A stretch of 64,000 nucleotides of DNA from Glycomyces arizonensis DSM 44726 (lineage in GTDB: Bacteria > Actinomycetota > Actinomycetes > Mycobacteriales > Micromonosporaceae): NCBI RefSeq assembly GCF_000482705.1, contig NZ_AXWO01000007.1, positions 241,479-305,478 of the forward strand. Direction: 5' to 3'. Every line of letters starts with the position of its first letter. The stretch's first letter is position 1. The notes below the pieces were generated by a model. The model had not been told where the DNA came from and did no database searches. It was given only the letters and a program-made list of their open reading frames with translations. A program made the position numbers and the translations under genes. Positions 11,101 to 17,685 of this stretch are shown one piece after another.

Positions 11101-11708
11101 ACGGGGCTGTCGAGGCTTGAGATGGTCTTCGGCGCGTACTTGTTGGCGAGCAGCGTGATGCCCGCGCTGCCGTTGGGCGCCAGCCGCAGCGACGACGTCT
11201 CGACGTCGCAGTAGAGGTAGGCGGAGTCGGCCACGGCCAGTCCGATGCCGCGGGTGGTGATCCGGCTTTCCCCGTTGTTCCAGCCGTGGACCTTGCCCGG
11301 ATCGTTCGGGTCGCGCGAGCCGGTCGCGAAGGGGATGGTGCCGGGCAGCGCCGAAGGGTCCTTCGAGGTGGGATCGCCGAAGAACAGGTAGCGGTAGCCG
11401 AAGCCGCCCGCCTTCACGTTCAGGGCGCGGACCGCGGTGAGCAGGCGCCCGAGGTAGCCGCCGGGGTCGGACGGCCGCTCGGCGGCGACGATGTAGACGC
11501 CGCCGTTCTGGCCGGCGAGCGGCTTGCCGAGGTAGTCGGACCACGACTGGGCGAAGGTCAGCGCGTCCGGCGTGCTGCCGATGGTGAAGGTGGCGAACGC
11601 CGTCCAGCCGGGTCCGGCGGCGCCCGCGGGGCGCTCGTAGAGGGAGGCCGTGAAAGGCACGGCCGCCACTTTGGTGAAGAAGGGCGGGTCGTTCGCGGGT
11701 TCGGGCAT
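8133..11708 (-). CDS. Large protein of unknown family, 1191 aa
   Basis: Unrecognised. Starts at ATG 11708 (GGAG about 12 nt upstream) and ends in TGA at 8133-8135, overlapping the EEP start. The composition is acidic and rich in G, D, S and T, with predicted beta strands throughout and almost no Cys. There is no signal peptide and no membrane segment. A short A/T/D-G repeat ('DATGADDATGDATGDA') near residue 530 looks like a linker dividing two halves. The C-terminal half contains jelly-roll-like runs such as 'GLTLNGVEAPSNSLVLDGTY'. The overall style resembles the N-terminal part of the giant downstream protein, which suggests that both are large structural or binding proteins of one complex (inference). 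Shared strand and tight spacing support an operon with the 113-aa gene, the EEP gene and the giant gene. Confidence 0.8.
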   Translation of the reverse strand: MPEPANDPPFFTKVAAVPFTASLYERPAGAAGPGWTAFATFTIGSTPDALTFAQSWSDYLGKPLAGQNGGVYIVAAERPSDPGGYLGRLLTAVRALNVKAGGFGYRYLFFGDPTSKDPSALPGTIPFATGSRDPNDPGKVHGWNNGESRITTRGIGLAVADSAYLYCDVETSSLRLAPNGSAGITLLANKYAPKTISSLDSPVSVPLDGPTGGTLRFGLKLTVSDDPQHDDFTLLDVGLKYFTERDGRVISQRYPVFGPPVGGAPVPFDVSYDPLRPLDHGRTAFAFRAPGDGDCAPMASGLRDDFAHPVRLVPQAGESRLVVQDDMITVDSPNQRQHASYYLTPSGPFTLAAGDSKPPAARVMCGLSPLESVVFDPPGSRLAFHPDADAYSPLLADTVQDGHPPRLSDRFRTSWATITARAAQPLTTAPVYLSQPQGSAMFGHGDKTGVPYLEHRETPAAVLRDAAASGSFPMAPYGQVVFDAHPDTFSADDVAALERDVLAVERRARISAASHKPTPATLAETAFAVDATGADDATGDATGDAAQPMRVTTPQGFIADLASDGSGDWKRLHLAQTSWSPSPEESPTVTTLAFDDVDDTLRAAFQTNQQFLVVTKPKAPWNPSKAAGTSTTVFEDQLRPQGWPFDIRTGTRSDPGDYRNVLLFKFCDGSIEQRIGDIAKWTAAKDFNADPADVAEWLAAYIDQAKQLAQGPDGAYFAKFVDAVTSESWRGILALRVDVDASALPQELRGLAAGIDLDDFNAHHVGIDLGFVDTADGQLRADGNSSLFATVYYLDPTYAAGLDAGAPQDLPTPVVGGGDYAFRVLSLKTLFANAEITAFASKSQITLDRLFGDQIGGLTLNGVEAPSNSLVLDGTYENHDGVGVYIFGTDADARFLPVSNLWRGIETVRASFSTLRADDAEVVSRFSFQGFLDFASVSADDGTTRTPLDVLSFGGDAEGTDPAGSGLPFAELHLDMSFNTASPGTPSFAFRVDQMTFAPTVAQARGDSLYARMPLTLTGITASTAKPGDLGYLPVNALSLPTDPLGGQWYALVYTLDLGTPGALAASAGFAARLMVAWGPQSQGNGYRLWIGLSLPGVSGTSRGFSLQGVLKLTIGRTLLYRDPKSKTFVLRLTNVLLSLLGISLPTGTSTAFIVFGNPDPGKRDVVGWYAAVNREPKREQQQPSSITGGA

Positions 11709-11780
11709 GGCCGCGGTCTCCGATCGCTTGGAAGGGTGGCGCTCGCGGCCGGTGGAGCCGCGAGCGACGCGGTGGGTCGG

Positions 11781-12122
11781 CTACCAGGTGCCGATGGTTC
11801 CCGAGAACTTCGGGTGCTCGCCGTCGGGCGAGGTGAAGACGAGGCTCGTGCTGAGCAGCGTGCCGCTGGTGGGCGGCGAGTTGAACGCCGCGATCAGCTG
11901 GCCTTCGACCCCGTACGACCCGTCGTTGCCCTGCATGTGGTGGCTCGCGTTGCCGGGAGTGAAGGTCCGCTGGTCGAGCAGCGTTCCGGCCGCGGTGATC
12001 TCGACGACCAGCTCGGCCGTGCTCTCCGACGGCGTCCACTTGACCACGAACTGGCCGGCGAAGGTGCGCGAGCCGCCGGTGGTGCTGAGCGTGTCTTCCC
12101 TGGCGAGCGTCTGTTCGGACAT
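11781..12122 (-). CDS. Small beta-rich protein, 113 aa, first gene of the giant-protein operon
   Basis: Starts at ATG 12122 with a strong upstream AGGGGGA and ends 72 nt before the 1191-aa gene. The product begins 'MSEQTLAREDTLSTTGG' and ends in 'FSGTIGTW'. It looks like one small all-beta domain, with alternating strands such as 'GQFVVKWTPSESTAELVVEI' and 'LLSTSLVFTSPDGEHPKF'. No signal peptide, Cys or membrane segment is seen. I do not recognise the family. Its position as the leading, well-translated gene suggests an abundant subunit, such as a lectin-like or structural component of whatever the large proteins make (inference). A longer reading frame upstream to 12416 exists, but the ribosome site argues for this start. 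Confidence 0.75.
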   Translation of the reverse strand: MSEQTLAREDTLSTTGGSRTFAGQFVVKWTPSESTAELVVEITAAGTLLDQRTFTPGNASHHMQGNDGSYGVEGQLIAAFNSPPTSGTLLSTSLVFTSPDGEHPKFSGTIGTW

Positions 12123-12390
12123 AGGTATCCCCCTGTGTGTCGGTGTGTGATTGCGACGGCACGGACCGTCGCGACCAGGTGAACCTAGCACCGGGCACGC
12201 CCGCTCAAGTCGACTTGGGAGAATGCGCGAACTCGCTGAGGCGCTTCGGAAACCGGACGCGGTGACCCCGCTCGGCACGGTGTTCCTGGGCATTCGCGCG
12301 GTTCCCGTCCGTCCGATCGGAGGGGGCGCGGGGCCGGAGTGTCGGATTGTTGACTCCGTCGGACAGGTGCCGCGGTCGGGCGGCGGGGGC

Positions 12391-12419
12391 TTGACTCGAC
12401 GGCAACATATTGGCAAACT
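12391..12419 (+). promoter_or_regulatory. Candidate cellulase promoter
   Basis: TTGACT at 12391-12396 is a good -35 box. A weak -10 (CAAACT) lies at 12414-12419 with 17-nt spacing. The CebR-like box sits just downstream, where a bound repressor would block transcription. The rest of the 400-bp divergent gap (12123-12522) shows no other gene. Confidence 0.4.
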
Positions 12420-12432
12420 TCAATGTGATGGT

Positions 12433-12446
12433 TGGGAGCGCTTCCT
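12433..12446 (+). promoter_or_regulatory. CebR-type operator
   Basis: TGGGAGCGCTTCCT differs at two positions from the TGGGAGCGCTCCCA palindrome bound by CebR, the LacI-family cellobiose-responsive repressor of actinobacteria. It lies 77 nt before the cellulase start and just downstream of the -35/-10 candidate, as expected for cellobiose-relieved repression. No cebR homologue with this obvious role is seen in the window. Confidence 0.75.
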
Positions 12447-12522
12447 TTCGCGAAGCGTCCGCACACCGGCATCGAGCGGACCCCGTTCGGCCGCGCCTCA
12501 CACCAGCAAAGGACATCGAAAC

Positions 12523-13938
12523 ATGCGAGTAGACCGAAAACGCAGAAGACTGGCGACCGTCGCCGCGGCCGCCGCGGCACTCGCCGCGAGCGCCATGACG
12601 CTCGTCGCGGCGCAGACCGCCGACGCCGCCGAGGGCTGCGCGGTCGACTACAACGTCGTGAACGACTGGGGCTCGGGCTTCCAGGCCAACGTGAGCATCA
12701 CCGCGGGCGAGGCGCTCGACGGCTGGACGGTCGAATGGGACTTCACCGGCGCCGTCTCCGGCATCAGCGCCTGGAACGTCACCGACCAGTCGTTGAGCGG
12801 ATCGCACTTCACCGCCTCCGACTCGGGGTGGAACGGCTCGATCGCCTCAGGCCAGACCAAGGAGGTCTTCGGCTTCACCGCGAGCGGCACCGCCGGTGAC
12901 ATCGAGAACGTCAGCGTCAACGGCGTCAGCTGCGGCGGCGAGGACGACACCGACCCCACCGACCCGGACCCGACCAGCCCCGATCCCACCGACCCGACCG
13001 ACGACCCGACCGATGACCCGGACAACCAGGCCCCCGACGGCAGCCCCGTGGCGGAGCACGGACAGCTCCACGTCTGCGGCACCCACATGTGCGACGAGCA
13101 GGGCGACCAGATGCGGCTGCGCGGCGTCTCCAGCATGTGGCTGCACTGGCAGACCCAGCCGTACGCCCAGAACCTGTCGGCGCTGGAGTGGATGCGGGAC
13201 AACTGGAACATCGACGTCTTCCGCGTCGCCATGGGCGTGGAGCCCGAGGGCGCCTACCTCGACAATCCCGGCCTGTGGCGCTCGGAGGTCGAGAAGGTCA
13301 TCGACAACGCCGCGACCGCGGGCGTCTACGTCATCGTCGACTTCCACGCGCACGAGGCGCACCAGCACCAGTCCGAGGCCGTGGAGTTCTTCTCCTATAT
13401 GGCCGAGCGCTACGGCGATTTGCCGAACGTCATCTGGGAGCCGTACAACGAGCCCACGCAGGTCTCGTGGTCCGGGACGGTCAAGCCGTACCACGAGGCG
13501 GTGATCTCGGCGATCCGCGCCGAGGACCCGGACAACATCGTCGTGCTCGGCAGCCCGAACTGGTCGCAGGACGTCGACGTGGCGGCCTCCAATCCGGTCT
13601 CGGGCACCAACCTGATGTACACGCTGCACTTCTACTCGTGCACGCACAAGGACTGGCTGCGCGACAAGGCCGACACGGCCATCAACGCGGGCTTGGCCCT
13701 GTTCGTGACCGAGTGGGGCGCCAGCGACGCCGACGGCGGGCTCGACGGGCAGGTGTGCCTCGACGAGGCTCAGCGCTGGATCGACTGGATGAGCGCCAGA
13801 GGGATCTCGTGGACGGCATGGAAATTGGATGTCGGGGACGACTCCACCAACCTGCTGTCGGCGGGAGCGCCGGTCACGGGAGGCTGGGACAACTACCTTC
13901 ATGGTCACGCCCCCTTCGTGATCGCCAACCTGCCGTAA
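12523..13938 (+). CDS. Secreted CBM2-GH5 endoglucanase
   Basis: 471 aa. Residues 1-35 are a signal peptide (basic RKRRR, Ala-rich core, cleavage near ADA). Residues 38-138 form a CBM2-type cellulose-binding module: a Cys pair at its ends (39 and 137) and aromatic residues in 'NDWGSGFQANV' and 'DGWTVEWDF'. Residues 139-170 are an Asp/Pro/Thr linker. Residues 175-471 are a GH5 catalytic domain, subfamily 2-like. 'IWEPYNEP' gives the acid/base Glu310 and 'FVTEWGAS' the nucleophile Glu397. The enzyme should cleave internal beta-1,4-glucan bonds outside the cell. The start is set by AAAGGA about 10 nt upstream and by the signal peptide. It is monocistronic, preceded by a CebR-like operator and followed by a strong hairpin. 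Confidence 0.93.
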   Translation: MRVDRKRRRLATVAAAAAALAASAMTLVAAQTADAAEGCAVDYNVVNDWGSGFQANVSITAGEALDGWTVEWDFTGAVSGISAWNVTDQSLSGSHFTASDSGWNGSIASGQTKEVFGFTASGTAGDIENVSVNGVSCGGEDDTDPTDPDPTSPDPTDPTDDPTDDPDNQAPDGSPVAEHGQLHVCGTHMCDEQGDQMRLRGVSSMWLHWQTQPYAQNLSALEWMRDNWNIDVFRVAMGVEPEGAYLDNPGLWRSEVEKVIDNAATAGVYVIVDFHAHEAHQHQSEAVEFFSYMAERYGDLPNVIWEPYNEPTQVSWSGTVKPYHEAVISAIRAEDPDNIVVLGSPNWSQDVDVAASNPVSGTNLMYTLHFYSCTHKDWLRDKADTAINAGLALFVTEWGASDADGGLDGQVCLDEAQRWIDWMSARGISWTAWKLDVGDDSTNLLSAGAPVTGGWDNYLHGHAPFVIANLP

Positions 13939-13978
13939 TCCCCGACAACCCTCGGTAACAACCCCCGCAACCCCCGAA

Positions 13979-14015
13979 CGTGACGCCGCCCGCCGATCAG
14001 GCGGGCGGCGTCACG
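13979..14015 (+). terminator. Strong hairpin terminator after the cellulase
   Basis: Perfect 16-bp inverted repeat (13979-13994 with 14000-14015) around the 5-nt loop GATCA, followed by CTTTAA. It lies 40 nt after the cellulase stop. It may also serve the opposite-strand operon that ends at 14218. Confidence 0.75.
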
Positions 14016-14030
14016 CTTTAAGACCGCGCT

Positions 14031-14095
14031 CGCCTGCCCGGCCGCTCGCCTGCCTGCTCGCCTGCCCGGCCGCTCGCCTGCCTGCTCGCCTGCCC
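14031..14095. repeat. 28-bp tandem repeat, about 2.3 copies
   Basis: Units at 14031-14058 and 14059-14086 are identical, and a third is partial. Each is itself built from GCTCGCCTGC-type 12- and 16-bp sub-units. It is non-coding and lies between the cellulase terminator and the end of the minus-strand operon at 14218. The remaining bases to 14217 are GC-rich with no gene. Confidence 0.8.
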
Positions 14096-14217
14096 CGCCC
14101 GCCCGCACGGGCTCGCCCGCCTCTTCGCCCGCCCGCCCGGCACGGGCTCGGCCGTGGGGCCGAGAAGGCCGAGGCGGCCGACGAGGTGCGGGACGGGCTC
14201 GTCGGCCAGCGCTCGGT

Positions 14218-14916
14218 TCACCCCATGAGGCCCCGCATGATGTATTCGCGGGCCTGGTCGATGACGGTGTCGAAGTCCTCGTGGATCTCGGGGACGGTGG
14301 CGGTCAGGTAGCGGACGAGGAAGCGGAACACCGATCGCATGCGGTCGCCGCCGATCTCGGCCATGAGGTGGCGTTCGCCCCTCAGAGCGCGGATGACGCC
14401 TTCGACTTCGAGGAAGTTGCTCGGCGGTCCGTGCTCGGGCCAGTGTTCGGGTCCGGCGGCGCGCAGCTCGGCCATGAACCGCCCCAGCTCGGCGCGGTCG
14501 GATCTCTCGGCGGTACCAGCGGTACCAGAGGTATCAGCGGTGCCGGTGTGATCGGCGGAGGTACCAGCGGCACCGGTGGCGCTGGTGCCGCCGGTGGCAT
14601 CGGCGGTGTCGGCGCTGTCGGTGCGACCGGCGGCGGTAGCGGCCCCCGCGGCTTCCGCAGCCCGGTCGGCCCCCGCTGGCCCTGCGGCCCGGGCGGGCGC
14701 GGCAGGCTGGGCGGGTTCGGCGAGGTCGGTTCGCCTTCGCCGCTGCCGGGTTTCGCCGAGCCGGTAGGCGAGGCAGACGGCGGCCGCGCCTTCGAGGTGC
14801 TCGAACTCGCCGCGAGCGTCGTACGGTCCGAAGCGCCCGCGCAGCTCGCGGTAGCGGACTTTGTCGCCGAAGGCGGTGGCGGTCAGGACCGCCCGGTGGA
14901 GCTGTTCGGGCTTCAC
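14218..14916 (-). CDS. Divergent member of the ~150-aa paralogue family with low-complexity insert
   Basis: 232 aa, starting at ATG 14916 in an ATGA overlap with the preceding gene. The N- and C-terminal parts follow the scaffold of the ~150-aa proteins encoded at 18469, 19070 and 19648. In particular 'FLEVEGVIRALRGERHL' matches 'VEGVIRASAGETSL', after a helical block and before a C-terminal acidic/aromatic helix. About 70 residues of Ala/Gly/Thr/Asp-rich low complexity (residues ~65-135) are inserted where the paralogues have a short loop. Predicted soluble and mainly helical, no signal peptide. Function unknown. It is the last gene of a four-gene minus-strand operon that starts at 17147. 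Confidence 0.75.
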   Translation of the reverse strand: MKPEQLHRAVLTATAFGDKVRYRELRGRFGPYDARGEFEHLEGAAAVCLAYRLGETRQRRRRTDLAEPAQPAAPARAAGPAGADRAAEAAGAATAAGRTDSADTADATGGTSATGAAGTSADHTGTADTSGTAGTAERSDRAELGRFMAELRAAGPEHWPEHGPPSNFLEVEGVIRALRGERHLMAEIGGDRMRSVFRFLVRYLTATVPEIHEDFDTVIDQAREYIMRGLMG

Positions 14917-15914
14917 GGCGTGTCCTCTGTGGGTGTGTTCGCCTTCGGTCCGGTCCCCTGTGGTCTGGTCTCTTGTGGCTGGTTCCGCTCCGGCCCGACC
15001 GGCTCTGATCTGAAATGCTCTGGTCCTGTCTCTTCCGGCTCGACCCGGTCCGACTCGGCCCGCTTCGGCTCAGCTCGATCCGACTCGGCCCGCTTCGGCG
15101 CGCTCCGCTCCGACTCAGGCCGCCCCGGCTCGGTCTGCCCGGGTCCCGCTTCGGTCGGCTCGGTCCGATCCTGTTCGGTCCCTTCGGATCCTGTCCCGGT
15201 CGGCTCGACCTTCTCAGGTTCGATCCGCTCGCAACCCGTCTCGGTCGGCCCGGTCCTCTCCGGTTCGTCGCGCCAGCCGTGGAGCTGCGGGGAGGCGAAG
15301 ACGCGGCGCACGGTCTCACGGCCGAATTCCTCGGCCCGTTCGTAGAGCGCGGCCAGCTCCTTCTCGGTGCGTCCGGCGCCGACGACGAGGCGGCAGACGG
15401 CCCACATCGAGGCGTCGTGCTCGCACTGCGGCACTTCGGGGTACAGCTCCGCCTCGCCGTAGCAGACCCGAATGAGCGCTTCGGTCTTCAACGGCGAGAC
15501 GGCCGGGTAGGCGGTGCGCACGCGTTCGACGAGGACACCCAGCGCCGACCAGTCGAGTTCGGACCCGAAGTGGTCGTCGAGGCAGGTGGTGAACAGCGCG
15601 AACACGAAGACCTGATGGGCCAGGGCGTGATCGGGGTAGATCAGTTGCCGGAGCCGGTGGGCCTCGGCGGGCTCGCCGTCGAAGACCGCGCTCGCGTGCG
15701 TGCGGAAGAGCGCGTGGCGCTCCTCGTAGCTCATCGGATGGCACATGTAACTTGTATGACTTATGTTGTATGGACTATCGATGTGCCCAGCGTGCCCGAC
15801 ATGATCGGTGCGGTCGGTGCGGTCGGTGCGGTCGGCGTGATCGGCGTGATCGGCGTGATCGGTACGGTCCGCGCGGTTGCGGTCGGTACGGTCTCTGCGG
15901 TCGTTGTGGTTCAT
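14913..15914 (-). CDS. Paralogue-family core flanked by repeat-expanded tails
   Basis: 333 aa. Residues ~1-45 are a D/R/T/H-rich tract encoded by 9-bp DNA repeats. Residues ~60-210 are the core ('MSYEERHALF...CLDDHFG...LKTEALIRVCYGEAELY'), alignable by eye to the 18469/19070/19648 family. Residues ~215-333 are E/P/T/R-rich imperfect repeats ('APKRAESDRAEPKRAESDR'). ATG 15914 has GAGGG about 10 nt upstream inside the preceding gene. An internal ATG (about 15734, MSYEER) would give the core without the N-terminal tract but lacks a ribosome site. There is a 4-nt overlap with the downstream gene and a 4-nt gap from the upstream one. Such expandable tails are unusual for a cytoplasmic enzyme; a scaffold or adhesive role is inference. 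Confidence 0.7.
   Translation of the reverse strand: MNHNDRRDRTDRNRADRTDHADHADHADRTDRTDRTDHVGHAGHIDSPYNISHTSYMCHPMSYEERHALFRTHASAVFDGEPAEAHRLRQLIYPDHALAHQVFVFALFTTCLDDHFGSELDWSALGVLVERVRTAYPAVSPLKTEALIRVCYGEAELYPEVPQCEHDASMWAVCRLVVGAGRTEKELAALYERAEEFGRETVRRVFASPQLHGWRDEPERTGPTETGCERIEPEKVEPTGTGSEGTEQDRTEPTEAGPGQTEPGRPESERSAPKRAESDRAEPKRAESDRVEPEETGPEHFRSEPVGPERNQPQETRPQGTGPKANTPTEDTP
15802..15903. repeat. 9-bp coding microsatellite
   Basis: Consecutive 9-bp units (CGGTGCGGT, then CGGCGTGAT, then degenerate CGGTACGGT) encode the D-R-T / D-H-A tripeptide tract of the 333-aa protein. The 9-bp period keeps frame, so copy-number change would lengthen or shorten the protein without frameshift. Confidence 0.75.
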
Positions 15915-15918
15915 CGGG

Positions 15919-16302
15919 TCAGCCCTCGCAGTCGCGTTGGCAGTCGAACCAGACGCGGGCGGCGGCCCGTTTCAGGTTCGCGGTGTTCTGGCCTTCGAGG
16001 GTCCAGGCGCGGTGGGCGTCGTCGCAGAGCCACAGGTCGGGTTCGCCGGTGGCGAGGCCGGTGAAGTAGCCGATCAGGGACCGTTCATCGGTGTCGGCGG
16101 GGCCGTGGAAGGCGACCCAGAGGCGTGGGGCCTCGGTGAGGGTGCCGAAGACGAGACGGCGCTGGTCGACCCAGCCCCGGCCCAGGACGGTCAGGCGCTT
16201 CGGGTCGATCGGTTCGGGTTGCGGGGCGGGGAGCGGGAGCGCTTTGAGGGCGCGGAGGTAGTGGGCGCGGATGCGGTGGGGTGCGTAGCGGGCGAGGCTC
16301 AC
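15919..16302 (-). CDS. Uncharacterised 127-aa protein
   Basis: ATG 16302 overlaps the stop of the upstream membrane-protein gene (ATGA), and it ends 4 nt before the next gene. The sequence has a mixed alpha/beta look, with 'RLTVLGRGWVDQRRLVFG' and 'WVAFHGPADTDERSLIGYF', and ends in 'ARVWFDCQRDCEG' with two Cys. No signal peptide or membrane segment. I do not recognise the family. The tight coupling on both sides argues that it works with the single-TM protein and the two paralogue-family proteins. Confidence 0.7.
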   Translation of the reverse strand: MSLARYAPHRIRAHYLRALKALPLPAPQPEPIDPKRLTVLGRGWVDQRRLVFGTLTEAPRLWVAFHGPADTDERSLIGYFTGLATGEPDLWLCDDAHRAWTLEGQNTANLKRAAARVWFDCQRDCEG

Positions 16303-17147
16303 AGGGCGCCCCCGCTCATCGCCGGGACTGCGTGGGTGGCCTGAACTGCGTGGACGGCGTTCGCACGGCCGCGGAAGCGGTCGGCGAGGTCGGCCGGTAG
16401 CGGCATGACGAGGTAGCGGCTGCCGTCCGGGCGGGTGTGCAGGCCGGGCGCGTCGGGGTCGCGCGTGGGCGGGCGCGGGGATGGCGGTTGCGGCGGAAGT
16501 GTGCCTTCAGACGGTTCGGATGGTTCGAACGATTCGGAGGATTCCTCGCCATCGTTTGCAGTATTCATTCGGGTTCCGCTACGGATACTGCTGGTGCCAC
16601 TGCCACGGCTGCTGTCGCCTGAGGTGGTGAAGTATCCGGTATAGGCGAGGCCGGAGGCCAGGGCGGCGAGGAAGAGGTAGGCGAGTCCGAGCAGCAGGAG
16701 CAGCCGCCGAGCGACGGTCGCCGAATCGGACGGTTCGGTGATCGGTGGTTCGACGACAGGGTGTTCGGTGGCTGGGTATTCGACGACCTCGGGCCGGGCG
16801 AAGTCGATGCGCCAGGGCCGGAACGGCGGCGAAGGCTCAGTGGCGGGATCGGTGACTGCGGTGATGGTGCCGGTGCCGGTGGACTCGGCGAGATCGGCGG
16901 GATTGGCGGACTCGATCGGGCGTGGACTGGGTTTGCGGGTGCGGTTGAGTGCGGCGGGTTTCGGCGGGATGGTCCAGGTGTCCCAGGGCGAGGCCGGACG
17001 CGGAGCGCCCGGAGCGCCGGGGGCGTGGTCGTTCCGAGCCCAGGCGGGCGTGCCGGAGACGGGCCGGATGGAGGCGGGACGGAGTGAGGCGGATGCGTTT
17101 TGGTCTGTTGCGTACGCCGGTTTTTGGCGTAGGCTGACACCAACCAT
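16299..17147 (-). CDS. Proline-rich single-TM protein, first gene of the minus-strand operon
   Basis: 282 aa from ATG 17147, chosen because GAGAGGAAACC precedes it; the frame stays open further upstream to 17492 without a better site. Residues ~1-145 are Pro/Ala/Thr-rich and presumably cytoplasmic. A hydrophobic segment, 'LLLLLGLAYLFLAALASGLA', at ~150-175 is the only membrane helix. The remainder is Ser/Gly/Glu/Pro-rich, ending in a small ordered region ('GSRYLVMPLPADLADRFRG'). No enzyme motif. It probably anchors the operon products at the membrane (inference). Divergent from the operon starting at 17428. Confidence 0.7.
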   Translation of the reverse strand: MVGVSLRQKPAYATDQNASASLRPASIRPVSGTPAWARNDHAPGAPGAPRPASPWDTWTIPPKPAALNRTRKPSPRPIESANPADLAESTGTGTITAVTDPATEPSPPFRPWRIDFARPEVVEYPATEHPVVEPPITEPSDSATVARRLLLLLGLAYLFLAALASGLAYTGYFTTSGDSSRGSGTSSIRSGTRMNTANDGEESSESFEPSEPSEGTLPPQPPSPRPPTRDPDAPGLHTRPDGSRYLVMPLPADLADRFRGRANAVHAVQATHAVPAMSGGAL

Positions 17148-17340
17148 GGGAGGTTTCCTCTCAGGGTTCGAGGGTGGGCCGCCGACTTGTTTAGCGACTG
17201 TGAAGGCGGCCCACCGGGCCTGTATTTGATTGATCGAAAGTACGCGCCCTGCGCGTCGTGTCAGCATCTTCGCACACCGGTTGCGGAAACATAACCCCCA
17301 ACACGCGAGATTTTCCGGAATGGCGGAGGGGCACAGCCGA

Positions 17341-17422
17341 AACCGGGACCCATCCGTTCGCCGTAACGCGATAGCGTTCGGTGCGTAACCCACTCGGCAC
17401 CGAACGCAGTAGAACGGATCAC
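17341..17422 (+). promoter_or_regulatory. 82-nt upstream element, copy 1
   Basis: Aligns without gaps to 31259-31340, with 61 of 82 positions identical by eye. The best conserved parts are GCGATAG (17368-17374), GCGTAACCC (17383-17391) and a 3' block ending ACGGATCAC. The GATAG(C/T)GT core looks like a -10 (TAGnGT), but no -35 hexamer is convincing; GGGACC/GGAACC near the start could be an ECF-type -35. This copy also contains a perfect 11-bp inverted repeat (17374-17384 with 17397-17407). It ends 5 nt before the GTG of the 85-aa gene, whose own ribosome site is poor. Confidence 0.6.
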
Positions 17423-17427
17423 ACCCC

Positions 17428-17685
17428 GTGGCCTCAATCGACGAACTTGTGACCGCCCTGGACGCGAACAAGCAAGCCGCAGAAGAACTCACCGCTCAGA
17501 TCGGGGCGAGTAAGCAGCTGGCCGAGGAGCTGGTCTCCTCTGCTCAGACGCTGGGTGCGGGCGGCGTGGTGGCCGCGCTCCAGTCTGCAAAGGACCAAAT
17601 TGAGCAGGCCGCGACGCAGAATGCCGCGACGGCCGATCAGATCGAGCAGGCCCGCAGCGCCGCCGAGGCCGCCAAGCACGCCTGA
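17428..17685 (+). CDS. Small coiled-coil protein, DUF6244-like
   Basis: 85 aa from GTG 17428, almost entirely helix with heptad-like hydrophobics ('LVTALDANKQAAEELTAQ', 'VVAALQSAKDQIEQAATQ'), no Cys and no Trp. From memory it resembles the short actinobacterial coiled-coil family DUF6244; I could not check this. It is homologous to the first ~85 residues of the next protein, so the two arose by duplication. The start is only 5 nt after the conserved upstream element, with no strong Shine-Dalgarno. The stop overlaps the next start (TGATG). Size and helicity recall WXG100-type proteins, but the W-x-G turn is absent. Role unknown. Confidence 0.75.
   Translation: MASIDELVTALDANKQAAEELTAQIGASKQLAEELVSSAQTLGAGGVVAALQSAKDQIEQAATQNAATADQIEQARSAAEAAKHA

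Noticed and set aside
14031..14095. Possible CRISPR array
   Set aside because: Repeats are contiguous with no unique spacers and too few units.
14281..15345. 354-aa plus-strand frame over the 14.2-15.9 kb genes
   Set aside because: Ser/Gly/Phe low complexity arising from the repeat tracts of the minus-strand genes; no start signal.
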